Of a DNA stretch of 64,000 nt, positions 1 to 9,171 are shown piece after piece; position 1 is the first letter of the stretch, and every line of letters begins with the position of its first letter. This DNA is from Paracoccus sp. (in: a-proteobacteria). GTDB lineage: Bacteria > Pseudomonadota > Alphaproteobacteria > Rhodobacterales > Rhodobacteraceae. Both the position numbers and the translations under genes were made by a program. The notes beneath the pieces are model-generated. The model worked only from the letters and a program-made list of their open reading frames with translations, did no database searches and was not told the origin of the DNA. Location: assembly GCF_030538755.1 (NCBI RefSeq), contig NZ_JAUNTJ010000011.1, forward strand, positions 1 through 64,000, given 5' to 3'.

Positions 1-5
1 CCACC

Positions 6-905
6 TTATGAATCACGGACAGATGCCGCCCGTCTAACCCTTAAGTTAGCGCGTATGGGGCGGAAGGTCCAGGCGAATACGCTGAGGTTCAGATCATGCG
101 CGGCCTTGATAAGCCCCTCGGTGATCGACTGATAGTAAAGCGCCACGGTATCGGTATAGCCCGCCAGCGTTTCAAAGCTGGCGGTGGTGCCGATGAACCA
201 CTGGTCGCCAATCAGATTGCCGCCGCCCAGTTGCGCGACGCCCATATCGACGCCATGTTCCGCCAGCAGCGCGGCATATTCGCTGACATTGGCGAAATCG
301 AACGATTGCACGATGGATTTTTCCGGCGAGTCATACCCCCGCTCGATCAGGGTTTCGATCACCGCGCGGTTGGTGGCGGCGTCATAGGCATATTTGCCCT
401 CGGTCAGCATCCCGACATTGGTGCCGTTGGCGGCGTTATAATCGGTCAGCGCGTCCAGCATGTCGGCAAAGGTCGGAATGCGATAGGGGTCGGCATCCGC
501 CGGGGCAAAGCCCGGATAGGTCCAGTCGCCGCTGCCGGTCGGCTGCACCGTCAGCGCCTGCAACTCGGCATAGGTAAAGTCCTCGACGGCATAGCCGCCG
601 TTGCGCGGGGCATAGACCTGCGCGACATTGGTGGTGCGGGTCAGCGTCAGGTCGTGCATGGCGATCAGCACCTTGTCGGCGGTCATCATCACGTCGGTTT
701 CGATGTAATCCGACCCCATCCGCGCGGCCAGCTCGTTCCCGCCGATGGTGTTTTCCGGCAGATAGGCAGGCGCGCCACGATGGCCGATGACCAGCGGCGC
801 ATTGCCGGTCAGCGTGTTGTAAGGCACGGTCGTCGCGGCATGGGCAGCGGGTGCCAGCACTGCCAGCAGCGACAGCGCGGCGGCAACAGAGGCGATCTTT
901 TGCAT
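6..905 (-). pseudogene. Glycerophosphodiester phosphodiesterase, C-terminus broken
   Basis: This encodes a secreted phosphodiesterase that would hydrolyse glycerophosphodiesters to glycerol-3-phosphate and an alcohol. The ATG at 905 is chosen because the signal peptide (MQKIASVAAALSLLAV, ending near AHA) starts there. The GDPD core is clear: VIGHRGAPAYLPENT near residue 40, then IETDVMMTADKV and the catalytic MHD. The frame follows the family to FAWTFRP and then runs into about 16 unrelated residues before a stop. The conserved C-terminal strand of the barrel, usually a GxFTDxP motif, is missing. I infer that the gene was cut, probably by an insertion whose other part lies outside the window. 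Confidence 0.7.
34..49. repeat. Inverted repeat at GDPD break point
   Basis: CTAAC, six bases CCTTAA, then GTTAG form a short perfect inverted repeat exactly where the GDPD reading frame stops resembling its family. It could be an insertion-sequence end with its target site, but no transposase is visible because the window ends here. Confidence 0.35.
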
Positions 906-1323
906 GGGGTTGTTCCTTGCGAATGGGGTGAATGCGCGGTCCATAGGGCGGCAGACTGCGCGCGCCGGGTAACGCAAAGGTCAACGGCGCATGATGATTT
1001 GATGATGGAAATATGAAACCGGGGCAGGGGCAGAGCTTGGCGCCGCTGCGCTGTCGTTCAGGGTGGTGGCGCGGTTCCTGGTTCCGGCCCGCCCCGTTCG
1101 CAGGGCGGTTGAGTGGTCAGATGAGCCGTGCGTGATGCACGGCGCGCGCGTGGGGGGCGCATGTCCATAGGCCCGGCAGGGATGGGGGCAAGGGCGATCT
1201 GCCCGCGAGACCCGCTGCACCGGCGCAGTTCAGGGGTTCAGGAACCGGGGCCGCGATGCAACAAGGCCCCGGCGGACCGGGGCCTTGCGCGTGTCAGTAA
1301 ACGGTTTTTCAGTGAACAGTTTT
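906..1323. other. Intergenic region between GDPD and clpB
   Basis: About 418 bases lie between the start of the GDPD gene and the clpB stop. Short open frames exist on both strands, but none has a convincing start, composition or domain. The only features I can support are the hairpin at 1263-1286 and the 15-base tandem repeat at 1295-1333. Confidence 0.6.
1263..1286 (-). terminator. Terminator-like hairpin after clpB
   Basis: A perfect 10-bp stem (AAGGCCCCGG, loop CGGA, CCGGGGCCTT) lies 38 bases beyond the clpB stop. The following minus-strand bases, GTTGCATC, form only a weak U tract, so termination may be partial. Confidence 0.6.
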
Positions 1324-1333
1324 TCAGTGAACC
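1295..1333 (-). repeat. 15-bp tandem repeat over the clpB stop codon
   Basis: Two full 15-base units and a partial third (CAGTAAACGGTTTTT, CAGTGAACAGTTTTT, CAGTGAACC on the plus strand) overlap the end of clpB. The period is five codons. On the minus strand the units read TVH-stop, KTVH-stop and KTVY-stop, so the end of the gene is reiterated with in-frame stop codons. Confidence 0.75.
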
Positions 1334-3963
1334 GTCGGTTCGTCGTCGCGCGGGCCTTGGCCCACCGCGCCCAGCTTGTGCCCGGCGGTGCCGACGTGGT
1401 TGCCCACGATCAGCCCGGCATCCCCGGCGCTGACCTGAACCGTCTGCCCGTCCAGCACATCGCCCGACAACAGCATTTCGGCCAGCGGGTCTTGCAGCGC
1501 GCGCTGGATCACCCGTTTCAGCGGGCGGGCACCGAACACCGGATCATAGCCTTCGTCGGCCAGCCAGCGCATGGCCTTGTCGTCCAGATCCAGCGTGATC
1601 TTGCGCTGCGCCAGCCGCCGTTCCAGCAGGGCCAGCTGAATGCGCACGATCCCGTCCATATTGTCCCGCGTCAGGCGGCGGAAGATGATGATCTCGTCCA
1701 GACGGTTCAGGAACTCGGGGCGGAAATGCGCCCGCACCGCCTCCATCACATCGGCCCGCGCCGCGCCGCTGTCGGCATCGGCCGGCAGATGCGACAGCGC
1801 CTGCGCGCCAAGGTTCGAGGTCAGCACGATCAGCGTGTTCTTGAAATCGACCTTGCGGCCCTGACCGTCGGTCAACTGCCCGTCATCCAGCACTTGCAGC
1901 AGGATGTTGAACACATCCGGGTGCGCCTTTTCCACCTCGTCGAACAGCACTACAGCATAGGGGCGGCGGCGCACGGCCTCGGTCAGCACCCCGCCTTCGT
2001 CATAGCCGACATAGCCGGGGGGCGCGCCGATCAGGCGGCTGACGGCGTGCTTTTCCATGAACTCGGACATGTCGATGCGCACCATCGCATCTTCGTCGTC
2101 GAACATGTATTCGGCCATCGCCTTGGTCAGTTCGGTCTTGCCCACCCCGGTCGGGCCAAGGAACAGAAAGCTGCCCAAGGGGCGCTTTTCATCCGACAGC
2201 CCGGCGCGGGCGCGGCGCACGGCCTTGGAAATGGCGGTGACGGCCTCGGCCTGACCGATGACGCGCTTGCCAAGGATTTCCTCCATCTTCAGCAGCTTGT
2301 CACGCTCGCCCTCCAGCATCTTGCTGGTGGGGATGCCGGTCCAGCGTTCGACCACCTCGGCGATCTGTTCGGGGCGCACGGCCTCTTCGACCATCAGGGC
2401 GTTGTCCTGATCCTCGGCTTCGGCCAGTTGCTTTTCCAGCCCCGGAATGATGCCGTAAGACAGTTCGCCCGCGCGGGCCAGATTGCCTTCGCGCTTGGCC
2501 TGATCCAGTTCGGCGCGGGCGCGGTCGAGCTGCTCCTTCAGGCCGCGCGCGCCTTCCAGCCGGTCACGTTCGCCCTGCCAGCGTGCGGTCATTTCGGCGC
2601 TGCGCTGTTGCAGGTCGGCCAGATCCTTTTCCAGCCGTTCCAGCCGGTCGCGGGATGCGTCGTCGTCCTCTTTCTTCAGGGCTTCGGCCTCGATCTGCAT
2701 TTGCAGGATCTGGCGGTCCAGCGCGTCCAGTTCTTCGGGCTTGCTGTCCACCTCCATCCGCAGGCGGGATGCGGCCTCGTCCACAAGGTCGATGGCCTTG
2801 TCGGGCAGAAAGCGGTCGGTGATATAGCGGTTCGACAGTTCCGCCGCCGCGACCAGCGCCGCATCGGAAATGCGCACCCCGTGGTGAAGCTCGTATTTTT
2901 CCTTGATGCCGCGCAGGATGCTGATGGTATCCTCGACCGTGGGCTGTTCGATCAGCACCGGCTGGAACCGGCGGGCCAAGGCGGCATCCTTTTCGATATA
3001 TTTGCGGTATTCGTCCAGCGTGGTGGCGCCGACGCAATGCAATTCGCCCCGCGCAAGCGCCGGTTTTATCAGGTTGGCGGCATCCATCGCGCCATCGGTC
3101 TTGCCCGCGCCGACCAGCGTGTGCAATTCGTCGATGAACAGGATAATTTCCCCGGCGGCGGTTTCGACCTCTTTCAGGATGGCCTTCAGCCGTTCCTCGA
3201 ACTCGCCACGGTATTTCGCCCCGGCGATCAGCGCGCCCATGTCCAGCGCCATCAGCTTCTTGTCGCGCAGGGATTCGGGCACGTCGCCGTTGACGATGCG
3301 CAGCGCCAGCCCTTCGGCGATGGCGGTCTTGCCGACGCCGGGTTCACCGATCAGCACCGGGTTGTTCTTGGTGCGGCGCGACAGCACCTGCATGGCGCGG
3401 CGGATTTCTTCGTCGCGGCCGATGATCGGGTCGATCTTGCCCTGTTCCGCCGCCTCGGTCAGGTCGCGGGCATATTTCGACAGCGCCTCCATCGTGTCCT
3501 CGGACGAGGCGGAATCTGCCGTGCGGCCCTTGCGGATGTCGTTGATCGCGCTGTTCAGTTTCTGCGCGGTGACGCTGCCTGCATCCAGCGCGTCCTTGGC
3601 ATTGGTGTTGACCATGGTCAGCGCCATCAGGATGCGTTCGACCGGCACAAAGCTGTCGCCCGCCTTTTTCGCGACCTGTTCGGCCTCGTCCAGCACGCGC
3701 ACCATCGAGGGATCGACGTAAACCTGACCGCCGCCGCCCTGAACCTTGGGCAGCTTGGCCACGGCCTGATCCACGGCACCGCGCACGGCCTGCGCGTTGC
3801 CGCCGGCGCGGGTAATCAGATTGGCGGCCAGCCCCTGATCGTCATCCATCAGCGCCTTGAGCAGGTGTTCGGGCACAACCCGCTGGTTTTCTTCACGGAT
3901 CGCAATGGTCTGGGCCGACTGGATAAAGCCGCGGGACCGTTCGGTAAATTTTTCCATGTTCAT
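1324..3963 (-). CDS. clpB: ATP-dependent disaggregase ClpB
   Basis: ClpB is a hexameric AAA+ cytoplasmic chaperone that works with DnaK to pull proteins out of aggregates. At 879 residues it has the normal length. An N-terminal Clp repeat domain (start [18 protein letters not shown]) is followed by NBD1 with Walker A GEPGVGKT near residue 205 and Walker [12 protein letters not shown], a long charged coiled-coil middle domain around 410-520, and NBD2 with GPTGVGKT near residue 602. An AGAGGA Shine-Dalgarno sits 8 bases before the ATG at 3963. A sigma-32-like promoter lies just upstream. The gene is monocistronic. Confidence 0.97.
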   Translation of the reverse strand: MNMEKFTERSRGFIQSAQTIAIREENQRVVPEHLLKALMDDDQGLAANLITRAGGNAQAVRGAVDQAVAKLPKVQGGGGQVYVDPSMVRVLDEAEQVAKKAGDSFVPVERILMALTMVNTNAKDALDAGSVTAQKLNSAINDIRKGRTADSASSEDTMEALSKYARDLTEAAEQGKIDPIIGRDEEIRRAMQVLSRRTKNNPVLIGEPGVGKTAIAEGLALRIVNGDVPESLRDKKLMALDMGALIAGAKYRGEFEERLKAILKEVETAAGEIILFIDELHTLVGAGKTDGAMDAANLIKPALARGELHCVGATTLDEYRKYIEKDAALARRFQPVLIEQPTVEDTISILRGIKEKYELHHGVRISDAALVAAAELSNRYITDRFLPDKAIDLVDEAASRLRMEVDSKPEELDALDRQILQMQIEAEALKKEDDDASRDRLERLEKDLADLQQRSAEMTARWQGERDRLEGARGLKEQLDRARAELDQAKREGNLARAGELSYGIIPGLEKQLAEAEDQDNALMVEEAVRPEQIAEVVERWTGIPTSKMLEGERDKLLKMEEILGKRVIGQAEAVTAISKAVRRARAGLSDEKRPLGSFLFLGPTGVGKTELTKAMAEYMFDDEDAMVRIDMSEFMEKHAVSRLIGAPPGYVGYDEGGVLTEAVRRRPYAVVLFDEVEKAHPDVFNILLQVLDDGQLTDGQGRKVDFKNTLIVLTSNLGAQALSHLPADADSGAARADVMEAVRAHFRPEFLNRLDEIIIFRRLTRDNMDGIVRIQLALLERRLAQRKITLDLDDKAMRWLADEGYDPVFGARPLKRVIQRALQDPLAEMLLSGDVLDGQTVQVSAGDAGLIVGNHVGTAGHKLGAVGQGPRDDEPTVH

Positions 3964-4034
3964 GTGATAATCCTCTTTCAGCCCCCGCGATTATGCCGCC
4001 CGATGTGGCGCGGCGTGCTGCGGGTCCAGGGCTT

Positions 4035-4063
4035 ATCTGTGGTTGCCGCCGCCCGGCTTCAAG
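4035..4063 (-). promoter_or_regulatory. Candidate heat-shock (RpoH) promoter of clpB
   Basis: Read on the minus strand, CTTGAA (4063-4058) is followed after 15 bases by CCACAGAT (4042-4035). This matches the RpoH -35 consensus CTTGAA exactly and the -10 consensus CCCCATNT partly. It lies about 72 bases before the clpB start, which suits a heat-shock chaperone gene. The -10 match is imperfect. Confidence 0.4.
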
Positions 4064-4349
4064 ATGGCGGGGCGTCCAAAGCGGCATCGAAGAACGCCGC
4101 CTCTAGCGCGACGGCACGGCCAAAGAAATACCGGCAGGTGTCGGGATCGCCCGGCCCCACGCGGTCCGGTTCCTGCCGCAGAAATGCCACGAAATCGCGG
4201 AAGTCGGGGTTGTCATGCAGGGTGATCCATTCGGCCTGCAACTGGCCGGGCAAGCGTGTGATCCGTTTGCCCCTGCCGCTGGCCGCAGGATGCGGTGTCG
4301 GGACCGGGGTTTCAACCGGCTTGGCGTCATGGCACAAGGCGGGCATCAA
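4059..4349 (-). pseudogene. Possible C-terminal remnant of a TenA-like protein
   Basis: This is a 96-residue open frame with an unstructured Pro/Arg-rich start. A tail then resembles the C-terminal helices of TenA/thiaminase-II proteins: AEWITLHDNPDFRDFV, then a spaced FFGRAVALEAAFFDAAL segment. Full TenA proteins are about 220 residues, and the missing N-terminal part would fall inside pyrF on the other strand, so no complete gene is possible. It may be a decayed remnant or a small unrelated protein. The family assignment is by eye and tentative. Confidence 0.35.
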
Positions 4350-4363
4350 CGGGGGTGATGACG

Positions 4364-5050
4364 ATGGACGACAGGCTGATCGTGGCGCTGGATGTGCCGA
4401 ATGCGGTGGCGGGGCTGGATCTGGCCGGACGGCTGGGCGATGCCGTCGGGTTCTACAAGATCGGGCTGGGGATGCTGACCGGCGGCGGTCTGGCCCTTGC
4501 CAACGAGCTGAAACAGGAACACGGCAAGCGCATCTTTCTGGATATGAAGCTGTTCGACATCGGCGCCACGGTCGAGGCCGCCGTGCGCGGGCTGGCGCAG
4601 TTCGATCTGGATTTCCTGACCGTGCATGGCGACCCTCATGTGGTGCGCGCCGCCAAACAGGGCGCGGCGGGCAGCGATCTGAAGATTCTGGCGGTCACGA
4701 TCCTGACCTCGCTGGACCGGGCCGATCTGGATGCGGCGCTGATCGCGCCCGGCGATCTGCACGATCTGACCGTGGACCGCGCCGCCCGCGCGTTCGAGGC
4801 CGGGGCCGACGGCATCATCTGTTCCCCGCGCGAGGCGGCGGCGATCCGTGCCTTGCCCGGCGCGGGGCTGATCGTCACGCCGGGGGTGCGGCCTGTGGGT
4901 GCGGACAAGGGCGACCAGAAGCGGGTCGAGACACCCGCCGCCGCGCTGACTGCCGGGGCGGATCACATCGTCGTCGGGCGGCCGATCTGGCAGGCCGCCG
5001 ATCCGCGCGCGGCAGCGCAGGCGGTGCTGGACGAGATCAAAGCGGTTTAA
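4364..5050 (+). CDS. pyrF: Orotidine 5'-phosphate decarboxylase
   Basis: PyrF converts OMP to UMP, the last step of de novo pyrimidine synthesis, in the cytosol. The 228-residue product starts MDDRLIVALDVP and carries the signature DMKLFDIGAT (residues 60-69, with the catalytic Lys and two Asp), VTPGVRP, and the phosphate-binding VVGRPIW near the C-terminus. The ATG at 4364 is preferred over 4358 because the GGGGG at 4351-4355 is then 8 bases away. The end overlaps the convergent GNAT gene by 14 bases. Confidence 0.95.
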   Translation: MDDRLIVALDVPNAVAGLDLAGRLGDAVGFYKIGLGMLTGGGLALANELKQEHGKRIFLDMKLFDIGATVEAAVRGLAQFDLDFLTVHGDPHVVRAAKQGAAGSDLKILAVTILTSLDRADLDAALIAPGDLHDLTVDRAARAFEAGADGIICSPREAAAIRALPGAGLIVTPGVRPVGADKGDQKRVETPAAALTAGADHIVVGRPIWQAADPRAAAQAVLDEIKAV

Positions 5051-5522
5051 AGTAGCGGGCGACGGGCCAGGGCTGATAGCCGGTATCCTGATACAGCCCG
5101 CGCGCGGGGGCATGACCGCTGTCGCCGGTGGTTTCGACCATGACCATCCTGAACCCGGCATCGCGCAGATGCTGTTCGGCAAAGACCATCAGCCGCCGCC
5201 CGATGCCTTGCCGCTGATGGTCGGGGTGGACGGCCAGCATATAGACCTCGCCCATCTGATCCTGTGGGTGCTGGCGCAGGCCGATGAAACCTGCGACCTC
5301 GCCCGCATCGGCCAGCCAGACATGATCGCCGTGGCTGGCCAGAAACGCGGCAATGTCCTGACGCAGACGCTGTTCCCAGCCATCGGGGTAAAACGCATCA
5401 TAGACAAAGCGCGGCACTTCGGCGGCGGTCTGCGCAAAGACCGGACGCCACGCCATCAGCGCCAGATTGATGACATCATCCTGAAACCGCGCCGCATAGG
5501 GCCGCATTTCGACTGGGGGCAT
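5037..5522 (-). CDS. GNAT-family N-acetyltransferase
   Basis: This 161-residue acetyl-CoA-dependent acyltransferase has an unknown substrate. Motif A is clear: LAVHPDHQRQGIGRRLM, with the QRQGIG pyrophosphate loop. ARGLYQDTGYQPW matches motif B. The ATG at 5522 is preferred over 5555 because AGGA stands 7 bases before it. It is divergent from the membrane protein gene at 5615 and convergent with pyrF, so it appears to be transcribed alone. Confidence 0.85.
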   Translation of the reverse strand: MPPVEMRPYAARFQDDVINLALMAWRPVFAQTAAEVPRFVYDAFYPDGWEQRLRQDIAAFLASHGDHVWLADAGEVAGFIGLRQHPQDQMGEVYMLAVHPDHQRQGIGRRLMVFAEQHLRDAGFRMVMVETTGDSGHAPARGLYQDTGYQPWPVARYFKPL

Positions 5523-5614
5523 GGCAAGATCCTGACCGGGCAACGTGCGCTGCATTAAGGGATTGTTGATCGCTCTGCGCGACCGTGCAACCCTTTGGTG
5601 AAAAGGGGGATGCC

Positions 5615-6373
5615 ATGGCCAGCACCACAACCGCAGCCGAACAGGCGCTGCACGATCAGCAAAAGGCCGATAACGATCTGGTCCTGTCGTTCCGGTCGGT
5701 GCGGCGCGCGGTCGGGCTGTTGGGGTTTTTCCTGCCGCTGGCGCTGTTTCTTTACAGCGTTTCGCACCGACAGGCACCGCTGCCCACCATGTCGGATTAT
5801 CACTACAGCCCGGTCGGAGTGATCTTTACCGGCACGCTTTGCGCGATTGCGGTGTTTCTGTGGTCGTATCAGGGGTTTCGGCGGCTGAAGGACCAGTTCT
5901 TCAGCGATCTGGTGGTGGCGCGCGTGGCCTCGGTCGGGGCGCTTGGCACGGCGTGGATTCCGGCGGTGCCGCGCTTTGAGCTGCCGCTGTGCGATCTGGC
6001 GGCGCTGCCGGCCAATTGCAGCTTTGCCCAGCAAGTGCTGACGCCGGCACTGGCGGGCCGGGCGCATGTGCTGTTTGCGGCGATGTTCTTTGCGGCGCTG
6101 GTGGTGTTCTGCCTGATCCTGTTCACACGCGGCCCCGATGACACGGTGGAACGCCGCGCCAGCAAGCTGATCTATCGCATCTGCGGCGCGGTCATCGTGC
6201 TGGCGATGCTGGCCATTGCGCTGCTGTGGGGCACCCGCGCGGCGTCGGGCAGCCTGTGGCAGCCGGTTTTCTGGGCCGAGGCGCTGGCCTGCTTTGCCTT
6301 TGCGACCAGTTGGGCGGTCAAGGGCGACGGGATGCGCTGGCTGGTGCGTCTGGCGGCGCGCGTGACCGGATAG
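5615..6373 (+). CDS. Multi-pass membrane protein, unknown function
   Basis: This encodes 252 residues with a polar N-terminus and about six hydrophobic helices, for example GLLGFFLPLALFLYSV, GVIFTGTLCAIAVFLW and AVIVLAMLAIALLWG. A stretch near residues 120-150 carries two Cys between helices. I do not recognise the family; it loosely resembles DUF998/FRAG1-like six-helix proteins. An AAGGGGG Shine-Dalgarno at 5603-5609 selects the ATG at 5615. It is convergent with the Nudix gene, with a 5-base gap. Confidence 0.75.
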   Translation: MASTTTAAEQALHDQQKADNDLVLSFRSVRRAVGLLGFFLPLALFLYSVSHRQAPLPTMSDYHYSPVGVIFTGTLCAIAVFLWSYQGFRRLKDQFFSDLVVARVASVGALGTAWIPAVPRFELPLCDLAALPANCSFAQQVLTPALAGRAHVLFAAMFFAALVVFCLILFTRGPDDTVERRASKLIYRICGAVIVLAMLAIALLWGTRAASGSLWQPVFWAEALACFAFATSWAVKGDGMRWLVRLAARVTG

Positions 6374-6378
6374 AGGCG

Positions 6379-6819
6379 CTAGGCCGAGGGGACCGCCACC
6401 ATTTCCGCCACGATGTCACGAAAGGCGGGGATTGCCTGCGGATGGGCGATGAATTCCGCCACCGGCATCAGCCGCAGCGCCTGACCTTCGTCGCCCAGCC
6501 GGGCGGCCTTTGCCTCGGCCACAGTGATCGGCAGGACGAAATACCAGCCGACCCGCCCCGGCTTGCTGATCGAGGGGCGCGGCTCGGCGCGGGTGATGCG
6601 GTCCTGACCCAGATGCAGGCCGGTTTCCTCGGCCAGTTCGCGCAGGGCGCATTCGGGCGGGGTTTCGCCCGGCTCTGCGCCGCCGCCGGGCAGATCCCAC
6701 ATCCCGGCCCATGGCAGGCCGGGCAGATCGTCGCGCTGCATCACAAGGATGCTGTCGCCGCAGGTCAGCAGCAGCTTGGCCCCGACAAAGCGGCCGGTCG
6801 GCGCGGGTGCCTCAGTCAT
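6379..6819 (-). CDS. Nudix hydrolase
   Basis: This 146-residue Nudix-fold pyrophosphohydrolase is cytosolic, with an unknown substrate of the NDP-X type. The Nudix box is intact: GGGAEPGETPPECALRELAE followed by ETG, matching GX5EX7REUXEEXGU. It overlaps the end of the NfeD-like gene upstream by 8 bases and is probably translated from the same message as the SPFH and NfeD genes. Housecleaning or 8-oxo-GTP cleansing is possible, but the sequence does not decide it. Confidence 0.9.
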   Translation of the reverse strand: MTEAPAPTGRFVGAKLLLTCGDSILVMQRDDLPGLPWAGMWDLPGGGAEPGETPPECALRELAEETGLHLGQDRITRAEPRPSISKPGRVGWYFVLPITVAEAKAARLGDEGQALRLMPVAEFIAHPQAIPAFRDIVAEMVAVPSA

Positions 6820-7087
6820 TGTCGTTGATGTCGCGGTCCCAGATGCGGACCTCGCCCCGGCTGCGGGGCAGGGCGCGGCGCAGGATCAGCCAGATCACCC
6901 CCGACAGAACGGCCGTGACGACCAGCGCCATCGGCAGCCCGCCCGTCCACAACCCGGCCAGCAACGCCATGCCCATCAGCGCCACGGCCAATGCGATGCC
7001 GATAAAGAACCAGCCCGGCAGCGCCAGTTCCAGCGCCGCCAGCAGCAGCGCGGCGTTCAGCCAGATCCAGCCGTTCTGCCACATCAT
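6812..7087 (-). CDS. NfeD-like membrane protein
   Basis: This 91-residue protein has two or three hydrophobic helices (LNAALLLAALELALPGWFFI and LPMALVVTAVLSGVIWLIL) and a short polar tail. NfeD-family proteins are encoded next to SPFH/stomatin genes and are thought to help anchor or organise them in the membrane. This one has only the membrane part and no room for the usual C-terminal OB fold. Its start overlaps the SPFH stop (ATGA at 7084-7087), indicating translational coupling. Confidence 0.85.
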   Translation of the reverse strand: MMWQNGWIWLNAALLLAALELALPGWFFIGIALAVALMGMALLAGLWTGGLPMALVVTAVLSGVIWLILRRALPRSRGEVRIWDRDINDND

Positions 7088-7974
7088 TTCTCTGCCCCCC
7101 GCAACAGCCGGAAGGCATCGGCAAAGGAATCCAGCGCGGCGGCGGGGATCAGCACGGTCTGCTTGCCCGGCCCGTTGCCCACGGCGGTCAGCGCATCGAC
7201 CTGTTTCATCGCCACCTGATATTGCGCGGCCTGAATGCCACCTTTGGCGATCGCCTCGGCGATGGCGGTGGTGGCGAATGCCTCGGCCTCGGCCAGAATG
7301 CGTTTGGCCTTGGCCTCTTGCTCGGCGGCATACAGATCGCCGTCGGCGGCCAGTTCGACGGCGCGGCGCTTGCCCTCGGCCTCGGTCACTTGCGCGCGGC
7401 GGGCGCGTTCGGCGTTCAGCTGTTGCAGCATGGCGGCGCGGGTCGCCTCGTCCAGATTGACGTCGAGGATTTCGGCGCGCGTCACCTCGATCCCCCAGTC
7501 ATCCACGGCATCGGCGACCGATTCCTTGACCCGCGCGATCAGGGCGGCGCGGTTCGACTGCACCTGATCCAGCTCCATCGTGCCGATTTCCGAGCGCACG
7601 ATCCCGGCGACGGTGGTGGCGATGGCGCCGTCGATGTCGCGGATACGATAGACGGTCTTTTCCGGTTCGATGATGCGATAAAAGACCGAGGTTTCCACCT
7701 GCACCAGCACGTTATCGGCGGTGATGGCGTCCTGGCTGTTGGTCGGCAACTGCCGCTCCAGGATCGAGATGCGATGCGCCACCCGGTCGATGAACGGCGT
7801 GATGATGTTGATCCCCGGCCCCAGAACCGAGCGCAGCCGGCCAAAGCGTTCGACCACGAATTTTTCCGATTGCGGCACGATGCGCACCGCGGACGAGATT
7901 GCCCAGTAAATGACGATGGCCAGAACGATCAGGGCCACGTTCCGCGACAGCAATTCGATGATTTGATCGGGCAT
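7084..7974 (-). CDS. SPFH/Band 7 (stomatin-like, QmcA-type) protein
   Basis: This 296-residue membrane-anchored scaffold has an N-terminal transmembrane helix (NVALIVLAIVIYWAISSAV), then the Band 7 domain starting VPQSEKFVVERFGRL. A long Ala/Glu-rich helix follows (RRAQVTEAEGKRRAVELAAD) and then a C-terminal QYQVAMKQVDAL region. Family members oligomerise into rings that organise lipid microdomains or associate with membrane proteases. GGAGA lies 6 bases before the start. It is the second gene of a tight four-gene minus-strand set. Confidence 0.92.
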   Translation of the reverse strand: MPDQIIELLSRNVALIVLAIVIYWAISSAVRIVPQSEKFVVERFGRLRSVLGPGINIITPFIDRVAHRISILERQLPTNSQDAITADNVLVQVETSVFYRIIEPEKTVYRIRDIDGAIATTVAGIVRSEIGTMELDQVQSNRAALIARVKESVADAVDDWGIEVTRAEILDVNLDEATRAAMLQQLNAERARRAQVTEAEGKRRAVELAADGDLYAAEQEAKAKRILAEAEAFATTAIAEAIAKGGIQAAQYQVAMKQVDALTAVGNGPGKQTVLIPAAALDSFADAFRLLRGAEK

Positions 7975-7989
7975 TCGTTCTCCGTTGGG

Positions 7990-8853
7990 TTATTCGGCTG
8001 CCATCAGGTTGCTGTTGCCGCCTGCCTCAAGCCGGGACAGGCTGCGGATCACCCGGTTCATCCGCGTCGCAAACACGGAAAAGCCGGGCAGGGGGGTGAT
8101 GCTGGCTTCGTCCATATACAGGCTGCGGTCGATTTCGACCTGAACCACATGGATGTTCTGGGTCGGGCGGCCATAGGTCGATGCGATATAGGCACCGGCA
8201 AAGGGCGCGTTGCGGCGCACCCGCCAGCCCTCGGCGTTGAAGGCGGCGGCGATGATGTCGCTGATCCGGGTCGAGGCGGACAGGCCGTGCCGGTTGCCCA
8301 ACACCACATCGGGCCGCGCCCCGCTGAGATGGTTCAGCGCATCGCGCGGCATCGAGTGCATGTCGATCAGGATCGCCTGCCCGAATCGCGCCCGCGCGGC
8401 GCAGATCATCGAGGTCAGCGCCTGATGATAGGGCCGCCAGTATTGGTTGATTCGGCGGTCGGCCTCGGCCCGGTCGATGGGGTTGTCGTGGATGGCCCGG
8501 CCCTGCGTGACCACGCGCGGAATCACCCCCAGCCCGGCCATGGTCCGCTGGTTCAGCGGATGGCGCGGCACGCCGCGCACGATATGGGGGTCGATTTCAT
8601 CCGCGCCCCGGTTCAGGTCCACCAGACAGCGCGGAAACCGCGCGGTCAGCGTGGCGGCGCCGTGGTTCGGGGCCGATGCGATCAGCCGGTCCACAAAGGC
8701 ATCCTCGGACGAGCGCAGCACATTTTGCGGCAGCGAGGTTCCGGCCAGAAACCAGTCGGGGTAATGATCGCCCGAATGCGGCGATGCAAAGATCACGCCA
8801 CTGGCCCAATCGCCGGGGACATTCATTTCAAAGGGCGGCGGATCACAGGTCAT
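7990..8853 (-). CDS. N-formylglutamate amidohydrolase family protein
   Basis: This 287-residue protein belongs to the family that releases glutamate from N-formylglutamate in histidine degradation. Conserved features are FASPHSGDHYP near residue 23, SEDAFVDRL, the CLVDLNRGADEIDP segment, and the metal-binding ILIDMHSMPR. There are no other hut genes nearby, so the true substrate may be another N-acylated amino acid. It lies 15 bases upstream of the SPFH gene and may share its message. Confidence 0.88.
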   Translation of the reverse strand: MTCDPPPFEMNVPGDWASGVIFASPHSGDHYPDWFLAGTSLPQNVLRSSEDAFVDRLIASAPNHGAATLTARFPRCLVDLNRGADEIDPHIVRGVPRHPLNQRTMAGLGVIPRVVTQGRAIHDNPIDRAEADRRINQYWRPYHQALTSMICAARARFGQAILIDMHSMPRDALNHLSGARPDVVLGNRHGLSASTRISDIIAAAFNAEGWRVRRNAPFAGAYIASTYGRPTQNIHVVQVEIDRSLYMDEASITPLPGFSVFATRMNRVIRSLSRLEAGGNSNLMAAE

Positions 8854-8915
8854 GGTGCGGCCTTGGTCGGAACGGTTGCCAATGTATAGCCTGTTTCGTT
8901 TGTCGCCAATAGCAC

Positions 8916-8944
8916 TTGAAACCCCCGGCGGGTGACTATATAGA
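8916..8944 (+). promoter_or_regulatory. Sigma-70-type promoter for tRNA-Val
   Basis: TTGAAA (8916-8921), a 17-base spacer and TATAGA (8939-8944) make a near-consensus housekeeping promoter. It would start transcription about 60 bases before tRNA-Val, typical of a stable-RNA gene. Confidence 0.6.
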
Positions 8945-9009
8945 CACGCGGACCAAACGCGGTTTGGCCGATGCAGCCCCAGTGGCTGCTGGCAGAATCA
9001 CCAAGGTTC

Positions 9010-9084
9010 GGGCGGTTAGCTCAGCGGTAGAGCACTACGTTGACATCGTAGTGGCCACTGGTTCGATCCCAGTACCGCCCACCA
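9010..9084 (+). tRNA. tRNA-Val (anticodon GAC)
   Basis: The 75-base cloverleaf includes the encoded CCA. The acceptor stem is GGGCGGT with ACCGCCC. The D arm contains TAGCTCAGCGGTAGAGC, the anticodon stem is CTACG/CGTAG around loop TTGACAT with GAC at 9042-9044, and the T arm is CTGGTTCGATCCCAG. It decodes GUC and GUU. A strong promoter lies upstream and rpmJ follows. Confidence 0.97.
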
Positions 9085-9171
9085 TTTATTCGCCGCCCCC
9101 GGCATTCGCGTCGGGGGCATTTCGTTTTCGCCAAGGCGGCCAGCGCAGCGCCGCGACAAGAGGAGAGACCG

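Noticed and set aside
981..1220. 79-residue frame between GDPD and clpB
   Set aside because: It has no Shine-Dalgarno, a Pro/Arg/Thr-biased composition, and no similarity I recognise.
1285..5055. 1256-residue open frame on the plus strand opposite clpB
   Set aside because: It is a GC-rich antisense shadow of clpB and runs out of frame across pyrF. Its His/Gln/Arg-rich composition and lack of domains show it is not coding.
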